From an uncultured Micrococcaceae bacterium (GTDB lineage: Bacteria > Actinomycetota > Actinomycetes > Actinomycetales > Micrococcaceae): a stretch of 10,111 nucleotides of DNA. The stretch lies in contig CALBOC010000309.1 of NCBI GenBank assembly GCA_937896705.1, forward strand, positions 1-10,111, in the 5' to 3' direction. Position 1 is the first letter of the stretch, and each line of letters starts with the position of its first letter. Of the stretch, positions 1 through 7,678 are shown piece by piece. The notes beneath the pieces are model-generated. The model ran no database searches. It worked only from the letters and a program-made list of their open reading frames with translations, and was not told where the DNA came from. A program made the translations under genes and the position numbers.

Positions 1-192
1 TGCTAACTGTCCTGCGTTGTTACCCATCGGTCTCCAATGTTTAGCTGATCAATGGCTGTTGTAAGCAAAACACTACGCTGGCGGGTGTAGCCAAACAACA
101 GTTCACCGACAATTCCAGCAGACTCGGTTGGGTCGCACAGCGAGCACTCAGCTTGGGGTCAGATATCCCCGCAAGTCATGCTCGTTAAATGC
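1..192. other. Non-coding stretch downstream of the haem operon
   Basis: I see no convincing gene here. The longest open stretch that could be a gene remnant is on the minus strand, about 51 codons between stop codons at 159-161 and 3-5. It has no ATG or GTG start, no ribosome-binding site and no recognisable domain. The plus-strand frames are broken by stops or run as shadows into the antisense of hemL. The sequence is slightly more AT-rich than the flanking hem genes, as expected for spacer or decayed sequence. What lies left of position 1 is not visible, so a remnant of a neighbouring gene cannot be excluded. Confidence 0.5.
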
Positions 193-231
193 CAACATCC
201 GCCGACACTGTGCAAATGTCAGCGGATGTTG
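193..231 (-). terminator. Hairpin terminator at the end of the hem operon
   Basis: A long inverted repeat has arms 193-207 and 217-231 around a 9-nt loop. Read as plus-strand RNA it contains one C/A mismatch. Read as minus-strand RNA that position becomes a G-U wobble, giving an uninterrupted 15-bp stem. The stem therefore fits a transcript coming from hemL, whose stop codon lies 12 bases before it. No strong U-tract follows the stem (only a short UUU), which is common for actinobacterial terminators. The structure is seen directly; its role as terminator is inferred from position and strand bias. Confidence 0.72.
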
Positions 232-243
232 TCCTCGAGTTTG

Positions 244-1542
244 TTAGGCAGTGGCTGCCGCGGCGGCCTTTGCTGCCGCTGGCAACGCGTCAGCGATCCT
301 ATTCATTGCCGCATCATCGTGGGCAGCAGAGACGAACCAAGCTTCAAATACCGAAGGTGCCAAGTACACTCCGCCGTCAAGCATCGCGTGGAAGAACGGA
401 CCGTATCGGTAGGCTTCTTGTGCCTGAGCGGTGGCGTAATCAACCACGGGAGTATCGGCGGTCCCGAAGGTGACCGAAAACAGCGAACCGGCATTTTGGA
501 TCGAGTGATTGACCCCTTCGACATCCAGTGCCTCGGTGACCATGGCTTGCAGCTGTGTCGAGCGCTGCGCGATGGTTGCATAGACTTCGTCGGTGGCGTT
601 GGACAGGGTGGCGTATCCAGCTGCCATCGCAATGGGATTCCCGGACAACGTGCCAGCCTGATAGACCGGCCCCACTGGTGCTAGCAAGTCCATTACGGCT
701 GCGGTTCCAGCCACCGAAGCAACCGGCAGTCCCCCACCGATGACTTTGCCAAAAGTAAATAAATCTGGTGTCCAGTCAGCGTCTTCCAGGCCCCAACCGC
801 CCCGGGCGGTGGCGCGGAAACCGGTTAGGACTTCGTCCATGATAAAGACTGCCCCGTGCTGGGTGGTGATATCGCGCAGGAATTTATTGAACCCGGGTTT
901 CGGTGGGACGACACCCATATTTGCCGGTGCCGACTCGGTGATGATGCCGGCGATTTGGTCGGGGTAGGTGTCGAATGCCTGCTTGACAGCTTCTTCGTCG
1001 TTGTAGGGCAGCACCAAGGTCTGGCTGGTGATAGCTTCTGGCACACCGGCCGAATCGGGCAGCGCGTGGGTTGCCAGGCCGGATCCGGCAGCGGCCAGTA
1101 GACCATCGGAGTGGCCGTGGTAGCAGCCGGCGAATTTGATGATGAGGTTTCGGCCGGTCGCACCGCGTGCCAACCGAATCGCGGTCATGGTCGCTTCGGT
1201 GCCGGTTGACACGAAGCGCACGCGTTCTACGGGCATGATCTTGGCGATCAGTTCGGCAAGTTTGGCTTCACCGGGGGTCGAGGTGCCAAATGAGAGTCCA
1301 GCGTCGACGGCTTGGTGCACGGCTTCGACGACGGCCGGGTGGTTATGGCCTAACAGCATTGGCCCCCAGGAGCCGACGAGATCGACGTAGGTTTTGTCTT
1401 CGACATCGGTCAGGTACGGTCCGGTGGCTTTGACCATGGCCGCGGGGGTGCCGCCGACGGAACCGAATCCACGGACCGGTGAGTTCACCCCGCCCGGGAT
1501 GATCGCCCGAGCGGTATCAAAGGCTTGTTGGTTTGTAGTCAT
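244..1542 (-). CDS. hemL: Glutamate-1-semialdehyde 2,1-aminomutase
   Basis: This cytosolic PLP enzyme moves the amino group of glutamate-1-semialdehyde to give 5-aminolevulinate, the second step of the C5 pathway. It has 432 residues, the normal family length. Visible hallmarks are the N-terminal [12 protein letters not shown] motif (15-26), the phosphate-binding STGTEAT loop (112-118), the YHGHSDG motif (141-147) and the MDEVLTGFR segment with cofactor-binding D236. The [11 protein letters not shown] motif contains the Schiff-base lysine K266, and QAGTLSGNP follows. The ATG at 1542 sits 6 bases after an AGGAG Shine-Dalgarno that overlaps the TAG stop of hemB, only 9 bp upstream, so translation is probably coupled. 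It is the last gene of the operon and is followed by a strong hairpin. It supplies the product needed by HemB next door and uses the product of the divergent hemA. The usual EPVAGNMG stretch reads ESAPANMG here, which I regard as lineage variation. Confidence 0.98.
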   Translation of the reverse strand: MTTNQQAFDTARAIIPGGVNSPVRGFGSVGGTPAAMVKATGPYLTDVEDKTYVDLVGSWGPMLLGHNHPAVVEAVHQAVDAGLSFGTSTPGEAKLAELIAKIMPVERVRFVSTGTEATMTAIRLARGATGRNLIIKFAGCYHGHSDGLLAAAGSGLATHALPDSAGVPEAITSQTLVLPYNDEEAVKQAFDTYPDQIAGIITESAPANMGVVPPKPGFNKFLRDITTQHGAVFIMDEVLTGFRATARGGWGLEDADWTPDLFTFGKVIGGGLPVASVAGTAAVMDLLAPVGPVYQAGTLSGNPIAMAAGYATLSNATDEVYATIAQRSTQLQAMVTEALDVEGVNHSIQNAGSLFSVTFGTADTPVVDYATAQAQEAYRYGPFFHAMLDGGVYLAPSVFEAWFVSAAHDDAAMNRIADALPAAAKAAAAATA

Positions 1543-1551
1543 GCAAAACTC

Positions 1552-2520
1552 CTAGGCAAGTAGACGAGCAGCTTCGGTGGCGTAATAGGTCAGAATATTT
1601 TGCGCGCCCGCACGTCGGATCGCGGTCAGGGATTCCAGCATGGCCGGTTCGCGTTCAATCCACCCGTTGGCGGCGGCGGCTTCGATCATCGCGTATTCGC
1701 CGGATATTTGGTAGGCGGCCACCGGCACAGTGGACATCTCGGCCACATCCCGCAGAATGTCCAGGTACGACATGGCGGGTTTGACCATGACCATGTCGGC
1801 GCCTTCTTGAATGTCCAGCTCGGTTTCCAAGATAGCTTCGGTCCGGTTTGCCGAGTCCATTTGATAGGTTTTGCGGTCGCCAGTCAGGGCCGAGTCAACG
1901 GCTTCGCGGAAGGGACCGTAGAATGCTGAGGCGTATTTGGCCGAGTACGCCAAAATTGCGGTGTGCTGATAACCGGCTTCATCGAGAGCCTCACGGATAA
2001 TGCCGACTTGGCCGTCCATCATGCCCGACGGCGACACCACATGGACCCCCGCTTCGGCTTGCGCGACGGCCATCCGGGCGTAGATCTCGTTGGTGGCGTC
2101 ATTGTCGACGTTGCCGGCCTCATCCAACACCCCGCAGTGACCGTGGTCGGTGAATTCATCAAGACAAGTGTCGGCCATGACCACCATGTCGTCGCCAACT
2201 TCAGCCACGACTTCGCGGATGGCGACATTGAGGATGCCGTTGGGATCGACCCCGGCGGTGCCGCGTGCGTCGAGGGTTTCGGGCACGCCAAACAGCATGA
2301 TGCCACCGACTCCGGCGGCGACCGCGTCGCGCGCAGCGGCTTTGAGGGACTCCATGCTGTGCTGTTGTACTCCGGGCATCGAGGAGATATCGATGGGTTG
2401 CTCGGCGCCTTCTTTGACGAAGACGGGCAGGATGAGATCGGCCGGAGCTAACCGGTTTTGGGCAACTAGCTTGCGCATGGGGCCCGATTGACGCAGGCGG
2501 CGCGGACGGTGAGTAAGCAT
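1552..2520 (-). CDS. hemB: Delta-aminolevulinic acid dehydratase (porphobilinogen synthase)
   Basis: It condenses two 5-aminolevulinate molecules into porphobilinogen in the cytosol. The 322 residues match the family length. Both active-site lysines are visible: K195 in AYSAKYASAFYGPFREA and the Schiff-base K247 in MVMVKPAMSYLDI. The metal region, DTCLDEFTDHGHCG (117-130), keeps two cysteines (C119, C129) but has D121 where classic zinc enzymes have the middle cysteine, so it is intermediate between zinc and magnesium types. VSPSGMMDG (162-170) and the C-terminal AYQISGEYAM are also typical. The ATG at 2520 is preceded by AAAGGA four bases upstream. The gene lies 15 bp after hemD and 9 bp before hemL, within the haem operon. 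Family assignment is certain; the metal used is inferred. Confidence 0.98.
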   Translation of the reverse strand: MLTHRPRRLRQSGPMRKLVAQNRLAPADLILPVFVKEGAEQPIDISSMPGVQQHSMESLKAAARDAVAAGVGGIMLFGVPETLDARGTAGVDPNGILNVAIREVVAEVGDDMVVMADTCLDEFTDHGHCGVLDEAGNVDNDATNEIYARMAVAQAEAGVHVVSPSGMMDGQVGIIREALDEAGYQHTAILAYSAKYASAFYGPFREAVDSALTGDRKTYQMDSANRTEAILETELDIQEGADMVMVKPAMSYLDILRDVAEMSTVPVAAYQISGEYAMIEAAAANGWIEREPAMLESLTAIRRAGAQNILTYYATEAARLLA

Positions 2521-2535
2521 GGTGTCCTTTCGATG

Positions 2536-3279
2536 TTAGAGACGAGTCAGAACCTCGGCGATGCCTGTTGCATCCGGTGAGGTTGCGGTGGCGGCGAGGT
2601 CCAGGGAATGTTCGACAGCGGCCCGTCGGGTGGGTTGTCCGATGGCAATCACCGCGCTGACTGGCACGGCACGTGCAGCCCAGCGGCGCGCTGCCGTCGG
2701 GGCGGTCAGCACAATGACATCGTCGGCGGTGAGATCGTTGGCGGTGAGCACCGGCTCTTGAGCGGGTAACAGAGCGCGGTCGGCCGCGGCGGGGTAATCG
2801 ACGGTGTGGTAGGCGATCACGTGCGTGACGTCCCAGCCGCGTTGGGTCAGTCCGGTGTACATCGCATTCCCGGCGGCTGCCCCCTGCGGCAGTGCCAGGC
2901 TGCCGGGACCGCACGGAAATTGTTCGAGAATGCCGGCGGCCGAAGCATCAGCGGTGGGCATCCAGGGGGTGTTCATGGCACCGTGGTCGGCAAGGACTCG
3001 AGCGGTGCCGGGTCCGGTGACCGCGATGGTCGTGTGTGCTTCAGTCGCCGCGGGTTGCCATCCGCGGGCAGCAAGGGCTCGGATGGTGTTGGGGCTGGTG
3101 ATCAGCAGGCGCTGCCACCGGCCCTGGTGCAGCCCTTTGACCAAGTCATCCAGTGGATGCAGATCGGTCGGGAGTTGGAAGTCGGTCAGCGGGAGAAAAC
3201 CGATCTGATAGCCCAACCGCTCAAGACCGGCTTCAATGTGGCCGGCTTGAGCGGGTTGACGGGTCAGAATGATTCTCAT
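2536..3279 (-). CDS. hemD: Uroporphyrinogen-III synthase
   Basis: It inverts ring D and cyclises hydroxymethylbilane to uroporphyrinogen III. This family is poorly conserved, so the call rests on short motifs plus context. The motifs are ILTRQPAQA at the N-terminus with a rise to FLPLTDF, the TSPNTIRAL segment near residue 61, AVTGPGTARVLADHG, and LPQGAAAGN in the second domain. IVLTAPTAARRW, VIAIGQPTRRAA and the terminal ATSPDATGIAEVL complete the set. The 247 residues give the usual two-domain size. The ATG overlaps the hemC stop (ATGA), so ribosomes finishing hemC probably reinitiate here; no strong independent ribosome-binding site is visible. Pairing hemC directly with hemD is typical and metabolically sensible, since the HemC product cyclises spontaneously to the wrong isomer. 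Confidence 0.93.
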   Translation of the reverse strand: MRIILTRQPAQAGHIEAGLERLGYQIGFLPLTDFQLPTDLHPLDDLVKGLHQGRWQRLLITSPNTIRALAARGWQPAATEAHTTIAVTGPGTARVLADHGAMNTPWMPTADASAAGILEQFPCGPGSLALPQGAAAGNAMYTGLTQRGWDVTHVIAYHTVDYPAAADRALLPAQEPVLTANDLTADDVIVLTAPTAARRWAARAVPVSAVIAIGQPTRRAAVEHSLDLAATATSPDATGIAEVLTRL

Positions 3280-4280
3280 CGCGTGCCGCGAGCGGGTCCC
3301 GGTGGGAGCAGATCTGCGCCGTCGTCGATCATCATCTGGGCTACTTCGACACCGAGGGCATACGCGGCATCCCGTGTTGCGGCGGTAATTTCCGCGTCGT
3401 CAAGGGTTGCCGATGCTTGGCGACGGATGGTCTTGGAACCGTCCATGGCTGCCACCACGGCATCCAAATACAAGGTGCCGTTGGTATACCGGGCCAGCGC
3501 GCCGATCGGTGACGCACACCCCGCTTCGAGCGTGGCCAACAAAGCACGCTCGGCGGTTGCTTCCAAACGGGCGCCGATATCCTCGTGATGGGTCAGCGCG
3601 GTAGCCAATGGCACATCGAGGGTCCTGGTGGCGGAGACTTCAATGGCAAGCGAGCCTTGTCCGGGGGCCGGCAACATGATGTCGGGGTCGATGCGCTCGG
3701 TGATCGCCCAGTCCAGGCCGAGTCGATCAATGCCAGCACACGCCAGCACGACGGCGTGCAAGTCACCTTTGGGTGAGCCAGCGGCTGCCGGGGCGTTGTC
3801 GTGGTGGTGTTCGTAGCCGGCGACTCGTGCCAGCCGGGTCTGCACGTTGCCGCGAATGTCGACCATTTCCAGATCGGGACGATACGCCAGCAACTGGGCG
3901 ACTCGACGCGGCGAACCGGTGCCGATCTTGGCGCCCTGGGGCAAGGTTTCCAGGGTCATGCCATCGGCAGCGCACAGGGCATCTCGGACGTCAGCGCGTG
4001 TCGGAATGGCCGCGATATGCAACTCGGCGGGTTGTTTTGCCGGCAAGTCTTTCAGGGAGTGGACCGCCATGTCGACCTCACCGTCAATGACCGCCTGGCG
4101 CAGGGCGGTGGCGAATACGCCGGTGCCACCCAAATTCGCCAGCGAGCCGGTCGTCACATCACCTTTAGTTTTGATGATGACCTGTTCAAAGGCGATGTGT
4201 TCGTCGCTCATCGCATCGGCCACCCACTGCGTTTGTGTGGTGGCCAATGCCGATCCGCGGGTTCCAATACGGTAGGCCAT
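3276..4280 (-). CDS. hemC: Porphobilinogen deaminase (hydroxymethylbilane synthase)
   Basis: It polymerises four porphobilinogen units into linear hydroxymethylbilane, using a covalently bound dipyrromethane cofactor. Hallmarks in order are IGTRGSALATTQT (5-17), HSLKDLP (74-80), TGSPRR (121-126), DIRGNVQTRL (141-150), LPAPGQGSLAIE (203-214) and the cofactor-carrying EAGCASPIGA with C255. The 334 residues make it somewhat longer than the usual 300-315. Part of the excess is a His- and Ala-rich insert around residues 156-172 (GYEHHHDNAPAAAGSPKG), just after the RGNVQTRL motif, with the rest at the C-terminal end. The ATG shares a base with the chdC stop (TAATG). An AGAGG-like ribosome-binding site lies upstream inside chdC. 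In many related actinobacteria a ferrochelatase gene sits near this point of the cluster; here there is none. Confidence 0.98.
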   Translation of the reverse strand: MAYRIGTRGSALATTQTQWVADAMSDEHIAFEQVIIKTKGDVTTGSLANLGGTGVFATALRQAVIDGEVDMAVHSLKDLPAKQPAELHIAAIPTRADVRDALCAADGMTLETLPQGAKIGTGSPRRVAQLLAYRPDLEMVDIRGNVQTRLARVAGYEHHHDNAPAAAGSPKGDLHAVVLACAGIDRLGLDWAITERIDPDIMLPAPGQGSLAIEVSATRTLDVPLATALTHHEDIGARLEATAERALLATLEAGCASPIGALARYTNGTLYLDAVVAAMDGSKTIRRQASATLDDAEITAATRDAAYALGVEVAQMMIDDGADLLPPGPARGTR

Positions 4281-4990
4281 TAGGCCAGCACCTCTGCAAC
4301 TTCATCGACTTCAACGTAACGGCCGGTATAGAACGGCACTTCTTCGCGCACATAGTGGCGGGTCTCATTATTGCGCAGCGAGCGCATCATGTCGACCAAC
4401 AGGTCCAGACGTGGGGATTCTAGGCCGAGCAACCATTCCCAGTCATTGAGGCCAAAGGCCGAGACCGTATTGGCCCAGACGTCGGGGAATTCTTGGCCCA
4501 GCTGGCCGTGGTCGCGGAGCATGCGAGCACGCTCTTTTGGATCCAGCGTGTACCAGTCATAGGACCGAACAAATGGGTAAAAGCACAGCCATTTGCGAGG
4601 TTTACGACCTTCGGTGAAAGCCGGGACGTGTTCTGGGTTGAACTCCGCCATCCGGTCGGCACCCATCGCGGTGAAGACCATCGAGGTACCCGACAGCAGC
4701 CCGGAGCGGCGCACCTGACGAATCGCATCTTGCAGCGCTTCTGGGGATTTGGACCACATCCAGACCATGATGTCGGCTTCGGCGCGCATCCCGGAGACAT
4801 CGTAGAGTCCACGGACCGTAACACCCTGATCAGCCAGGCGCTCGATCAGCGTGTTGAATTCGGAGTTGTCGGTCGCCGCTTCCGCATCGGATTTCAGGGG
4901 GGCATCGTCTTTGCGGGCAAACACGGTGTAGGTGGTGAACCAGCTGGTTGCTGACTCTTCACCTTGAACGACGTTGGTTGTTTCAGTCAC
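4280..4990 (-). CDS. chdC: Coproheme decarboxylase (ChdC/HemQ)
   Basis: This enzyme performs the last step of the coproporphyrin-dependent route, converting iron-coproporphyrin III to haem b through harderohaem by peroxide-dependent oxidative decarboxylation. The 236 residues fit the chlorite-dismutase-like family. Visible are the YPFVRSYDWY motif with the expected radical tyrosine Y138, the RMLRDHG motif with proximal haem ligand H161, and the C-terminal REEVPFYTGRY. H121 in NPEHVPAF is positioned as the distal histidine of actinobacterial enzymes. From recall, these three residues sit at a constant +3 offset from Y135, H158 and H118 of the Corynebacterium diphtheriae enzyme. The start is GTG at 4990, six bases after a GAGGAG ribosome-binding site. 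It follows cgoX by 42 bp, the longest gap in the operon, which contains a palindrome, and it overlaps hemC by one base. Confidence 0.97.
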   Translation of the reverse strand: MTETTNVVQGEESATSWFTTYTVFARKDDAPLKSDAEAATDNSEFNTLIERLADQGVTVRGLYDVSGMRAEADIMVWMWSKSPEALQDAIRQVRRSGLLSGTSMVFTAMGADRMAEFNPEHVPAFTEGRKPRKWLCFYPFVRSYDWYTLDPKERARMLRDHGQLGQEFPDVWANTVSAFGLNDWEWLLGLESPRLDLLVDMMRSLRNNETRHYVREEVPFYTGRYVEVDEVAEVLA

Positions 4991-5003
4991 GTAGGCTCCT
5001 CGT
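4991..5003 (-). promoter_or_regulatory. Ribosome-binding site fixing the chdC GTG start
   Basis: Read on the minus strand, GAGGAG lies six bases ahead of a GTG codon at 4990-4988. This is the strongest Shine-Dalgarno in the operon and supports a GTG rather than a downstream ATG start for chdC. It suggests that chdC is translated independently of cgoX, unlike the coupled junctions elsewhere in the cluster. Confidence 0.7.
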
Positions 5004-5014
5004 GCTCGAAATGT

Positions 5015-5031
5015 TTCTACAGGCTGTAGAA
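5015..5031. promoter_or_regulatory. 17-bp palindrome between cgoX and chdC
   Basis: TTCTACAG and CTGTAGAA form a perfect 8-bp inverted repeat around one central base, lying immediately after the cgoX stop codon and ahead of the chdC ribosome-binding site. As DNA it looks like a dimer-binding operator with a CTACAG...CTGTAG core. As RNA it could form only a 7-bp hairpin with a 3-nt loop and has no U-tract, so it is a poor terminator. I do not recognise the regulator. Symmetry is seen directly; function is inference. Confidence 0.45.
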
Positions 5032-5032
5032 C

Positions 5033-6451
5033 TTACTGTAGTGGATAAAGATCGGTTGCGTGCTTGGTGATGGCGGCAAGGCCGGTGCCCGCAATCCACG
5101 CTCCGGTGAGGTGCAGCCAGTCGGTGGTCGCAGCTGCTTGGGTCATGGCCTTGAGACGTTGTGCGTTCTCGGGGGTGGTTAACGGCATCGCGTCGCGCCA
5201 CCGGATGACCCGCTGGGCTACGACGGTTTCGGAAAGCTGGGCTGCCTCGAGATCAAACATCGCCGCGGCATCGCGCAGCGCCAGATCGAACAGCTGGGCG
5301 TCCTCGGTGTCATACCCGGGAGCTGAGCCGTCGGCCGGGTCGGTGATCCGGCCGTAACTGAGACGCAACACATGCCGGTGGGCAGCTTGCGCGCTGGCGG
5401 CCTGTCTGGCCCAGTCCCATTTGGCGGTGACGTGGGTCGCGGCTTTTGCGGCCACGGTCGTAGCGGCTGGCGACACCAACATGCCGGTGCCCCGGGGATG
5501 ATCATCGAACTCAGGTTCATCGACCACCAGCGCGACCAGGGCCACGCCGGCGCCGAGCTCAGGGCGGTCGGTCACTTGGACCACCGGCGCCATGAGGTCG
5601 AAAGCGCTGGGTCCGTTGACCGCTAGGACGATGTGGTCTGCGGGAATGCGCTCGCCAGCCGCGGTGCGCACCGTCGGGCCATCGGCTGCCAGTTCGGTGA
5701 CTTCGGTGTTGAAGCGCACTTGGGCGTGGTCTTGGAGGTAGTCAACCAGGGCGGTCACTAGCCGGTGCATCCCACCGGTCAGCGTTTTCACGGCCGCCCC
5801 GGGTGGGGCTGCGGCACGGCGCTCGGCGATAGCCAGGGCCACGGAATCGTGTTCGATGGCGGCATCAATCAAGCCCGGAGCGATCGTTTCGATGTCAACA
5901 TCGTAGGGGTCGGCCGAGTGCACGCCGGCCACCACGGGCGCCACCAACCGGTTTAACACTGCGTTACCAAACCGGTCAACGACCAGTTCTCCCACCGTGA
6001 TGGGCTCGCCCGCGGCGCGCCGCACGGCCCAGTTATGCATGGGCATGGCCAGCTCTTGGGCGGCACGAATTGCCCCGGCTGGTCCGAGAGCTTGGATCAC
6101 TTCTGGAGCGCTGGGCTGGCCGGGGATCCCCCACAGCCCGACCTTGGGCGCCGGCACGGCCCCGACTTCGGGCAGGTACAACCACGATCCGGCAGGATCC
6201 GGAGACACCACATCCTCCCCGAGGCCCAGGTCTGCCATGAGCTCGTCAATCAACTGCGAGCGTGCCGCATACGCTTCGGCACCGGCATCGACGGTTAATG
6301 GCCCTTCTGGCAGCTCAAAAGTGAGCGGCTGGATAGCCCCGCCAGCGGTGGGAGCGGCTTCAAGCACGGTCACGCTATGACCAGCTTGCACCGCGGTATA
6401 TGCTGCAACGAGCCCGGCGTATCCTGCGCCGATAACGACGATGTGTGCCAT
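5033..6451 (-). CDS. cgoX: Coproporphyrinogen III oxidase, FAD-dependent (CgoX, formerly HemY/HemG)
   Basis: It is an FAD flavoenzyme of the protoporphyrinogen-oxidase family. With chdC in the same operon its physiological reaction is most likely the six-electron oxidation of coproporphyrinogen III to coproporphyrin III. The 472 residues match the family. The N-terminal dinucleotide fold is clear: VVIGAGYAGLVAAY with the GxGxxG at 8-13 and the ribose-binding acidic residue E31, followed by TAGGAI. VDAGAEAYAAR (54-64), FGNAVLNRLVAPVVAGVHSADP (seen in parts over 161-182) and the C-terminal TGAWIAGTGLAAI FAD motif are diagnostic. The ATG directly abuts the hemE stop (TAAATG) and no good Shine-Dalgarno is visible, so translation is probably coupled to hemE. 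It is probably peripheral to the membrane; no transmembrane segment is evident. The older name, protoporphyrinogen oxidase, would apply only if the classical route were used. Confidence 0.96.
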   Translation of the reverse strand: MAHIVVIGAGYAGLVAAYTAVQAGHSVTVLEAAPTAGGAIQPLTFELPEGPLTVDAGAEAYAARSQLIDELMADLGLGEDVVSPDPAGSWLYLPEVGAVPAPKVGLWGIPGQPSAPEVIQALGPAGAIRAAQELAMPMHNWAVRRAAGEPITVGELVVDRFGNAVLNRLVAPVVAGVHSADPYDVDIETIAPGLIDAAIEHDSVALAIAERRAAAPPGAAVKTLTGGMHRLVTALVDYLQDHAQVRFNTEVTELAADGPTVRTAAGERIPADHIVLAVNGPSAFDLMAPVVQVTDRPELGAGVALVALVVDEPEFDDHPRGTGMLVSPAATTVAAKAATHVTAKWDWARQAASAQAAHRHVLRLSYGRITDPADGSAPGYDTEDAQLFDLALRDAAAMFDLEAAQLSETVVAQRVIRWRDAMPLTTPENAQRLKAMTQAAATTDWLHLTGAWIAGTGLAAITKHATDLYPLQ

Positions 6452-7585
6452 TTAGTAATCGATGGAGTGGATCAGTTCCACCACGCGGGTCAACACGGTT
6501 GGATCCGTGGTGGGAGGCACGCCGTGACCGAGGTTCAGCACGTGTCCGGGAGCTTCGGCGCCTTGGGCGACGACATCGCGCACATGGGCTTCTAGGACAT
6601 CCCAGTCTGCGCTGAGCAGCGCTGGATCGATATTGCCTTGCAACGGGACGTTGGTGCGGCCATCGGGTCCGGGGGTGTTGCCCAACCGGCGGTTTGCTTC
6701 GTCAAGTCGTAGTCGGTAGTCGACGCCGACAACAGAAGCACCAGCATCACGCATGAGGTCTAGAATTTCGGCGGTCCCGGTCCCGAAGTGCACCAGCGGA
6801 ATGCCGTCTTCGCCCGTGAGGTCTGCGATTTGGCTGATCGCTTGCTCGGAGTAGGGCATAACTTTCTGCTGGTAATTGGTGCGCGACAATGAACCGGCCC
6901 AGGAGTCGAATAGCTGAGCTGCTGATGCACCGGCCATGACTTGGGCACGCAGGAATCTGCCGGAGGCTTCGGCCGTCCATGCCATTAGTCGATCCCACGC
7001 TTCTGGATCGTTATGCATCATCGTGCGGGGGCCCAGGTGGTCCCGTGAGGGGCGACCTTCGACCATGTATGCCGCAACCGTGTACGGTGCTCCGGCGAAA
7101 CCAATGAGCGGGCGTGCACCCAATTCGGCCACGGTGAGTTTGACCGCTTCGGTAATCGGCTCAAACATGTCATCGGTGAGCTCTGGTAGTTTGTCGATGT
7201 CTTCGGCGGTGCGAATCGGGTCATCCAGCACCGGCCCAACGCCGGGTTGAATCTCTACCCCAATGCCAGCAAGTTTGAGTGGGATGACAATGTCAGAGAA
7301 GAAAATGGCAGCATCAACGTCGTGGCGACGCACCGGCTGCAGGGTGATTTCGGAGGCCATGTCTGGAATCAGGCAGGATTCCAGCATGGTCGTACCCTCG
7401 CGCAGCTTGCGATATTCGGGCAAAGAACGTCCGGCTTGGCGCATGAACCAGACTGGTCGACGATGACCCTTCTGGCCGCGATACCCTTGGATGAGCGCGG
7501 AATTTGCGGTGGAACGCGCGGCATCGTCGGTCAACAGTGGATGGTCAGTCGGCAGCGCCGGTGTCTGAGAAAACGCTTGGGTCAT
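6452..7585 (-). CDS. hemE: Uroporphyrinogen decarboxylase
   Basis: It removes four carboxyl groups from uroporphyrinogen III to give coproporphyrinogen III, without a cofactor. Conserved segments are RPVWFMRQAGRSLPEYR (43-59), FFSDIVIPL with catalytic D98 (95-103), GFAGAPYTVAAYMVEG with Y168 (162-177), QLFDSWAGSLS (224-234), LQGNIDPALL and the C-terminal NLGHGVPPTTDP with the active-site histidine. At 377 residues it is slightly longer than most, owing to about 40 N-terminal residues before RPVWFMR; such an extension is common in Actinobacteria. The ATG at 7585 is the first in-frame ATG and lacks a good ribosome-binding site. It may be translated from a leaderless or very short-leader transcript. 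As first gene of the seven-gene operon it carries the promoter, and it faces divergent hemA. Confidence 0.98.
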   Translation of the reverse strand: MTQAFSQTPALPTDHPLLTDDAARSTANSALIQGYRGQKGHRRPVWFMRQAGRSLPEYRKLREGTTMLESCLIPDMASEITLQPVRRHDVDAAIFFSDIVIPLKLAGIGVEIQPGVGPVLDDPIRTAEDIDKLPELTDDMFEPITEAVKLTVAELGARPLIGFAGAPYTVAAYMVEGRPSRDHLGPRTMMHNDPEAWDRLMAWTAEASGRFLRAQVMAGASAAQLFDSWAGSLSRTNYQQKVMPYSEQAISQIADLTGEDGIPLVHFGTGTAEILDLMRDAGASVVGVDYRLRLDEANRRLGNTPGPDGRTNVPLQGNIDPALLSADWDVLEAHVRDVVAQGAEAPGHVLNLGHGVPPTTDPTVLTRVVELIHSIDY

Positions 7586-7593
7586 GACAGTTC

Positions 7594-7599
7594 ATTATT
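7594..7599 (-). promoter_or_regulatory. Possible -10 element for the hem operon
   Basis: On the minus strand AATAAT ends eight bases before the A of the hemE start codon, placing a transcription start at or next to the ATG. Together with the absence of a clear Shine-Dalgarno this suggests a leaderless hemE message, which is frequent in actinobacteria. No convincing -35 hexamer lies 16-18 bases further upstream, so the call is tentative. Confidence 0.3.
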
Positions 7600-7678
7600 C
7601 CAGGAACCACCGGGCGATTTCTGCACGTGTCCTTCGACCGCCCTAGATCACCCCAACAGCGAAACGCGGGCGCCCATT

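Noticed and set aside
3..158. A 51-codon open stretch on the minus strand containing a CSLC motif
   Set aside because: It has no ATG/GTG start, no ribosome-binding site and no recognisable family. An open stretch this short is expected by chance; at most it is a gene remnant.
1963..2451. A 162-codon plus-strand open frame opposite hemB
   Set aside because: It is antisense to a fully convincing hemB, has an unusual Gly/His/Asp-rich composition and no ribosome-binding site. It is a codon-bias shadow.
2201..2914. A 237-codon minus-strand frame spanning hemD and hemB
   Set aside because: The translation is Arg/Pro/His-rich and lies in the wrong frame of two real genes, a typical GC-rich shadow.
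3801..4283. A 160-codon plus-strand open frame opposite hemC
   Set aside because: It mirrors hemC codon structure, with no motif or start signal of its own.
4493..4954. A 153-codon plus-strand open frame opposite chdC
   Set aside because: It is antisense to chdC, whose active-site residues are all intact; there is no independent evidence for a gene.
5015..5031. Transcription terminator between cgoX and chdC
   Set aside because: The palindrome leaves a loop of only 1-3 bases, has a short stem and no U-tract; an operator is more likely.
7624..7629. CACGTG palindrome as a regulatory box
   Set aside because: A 6-bp palindrome is too common to interpret, and I know of no actinobacterial haem regulator with this site.
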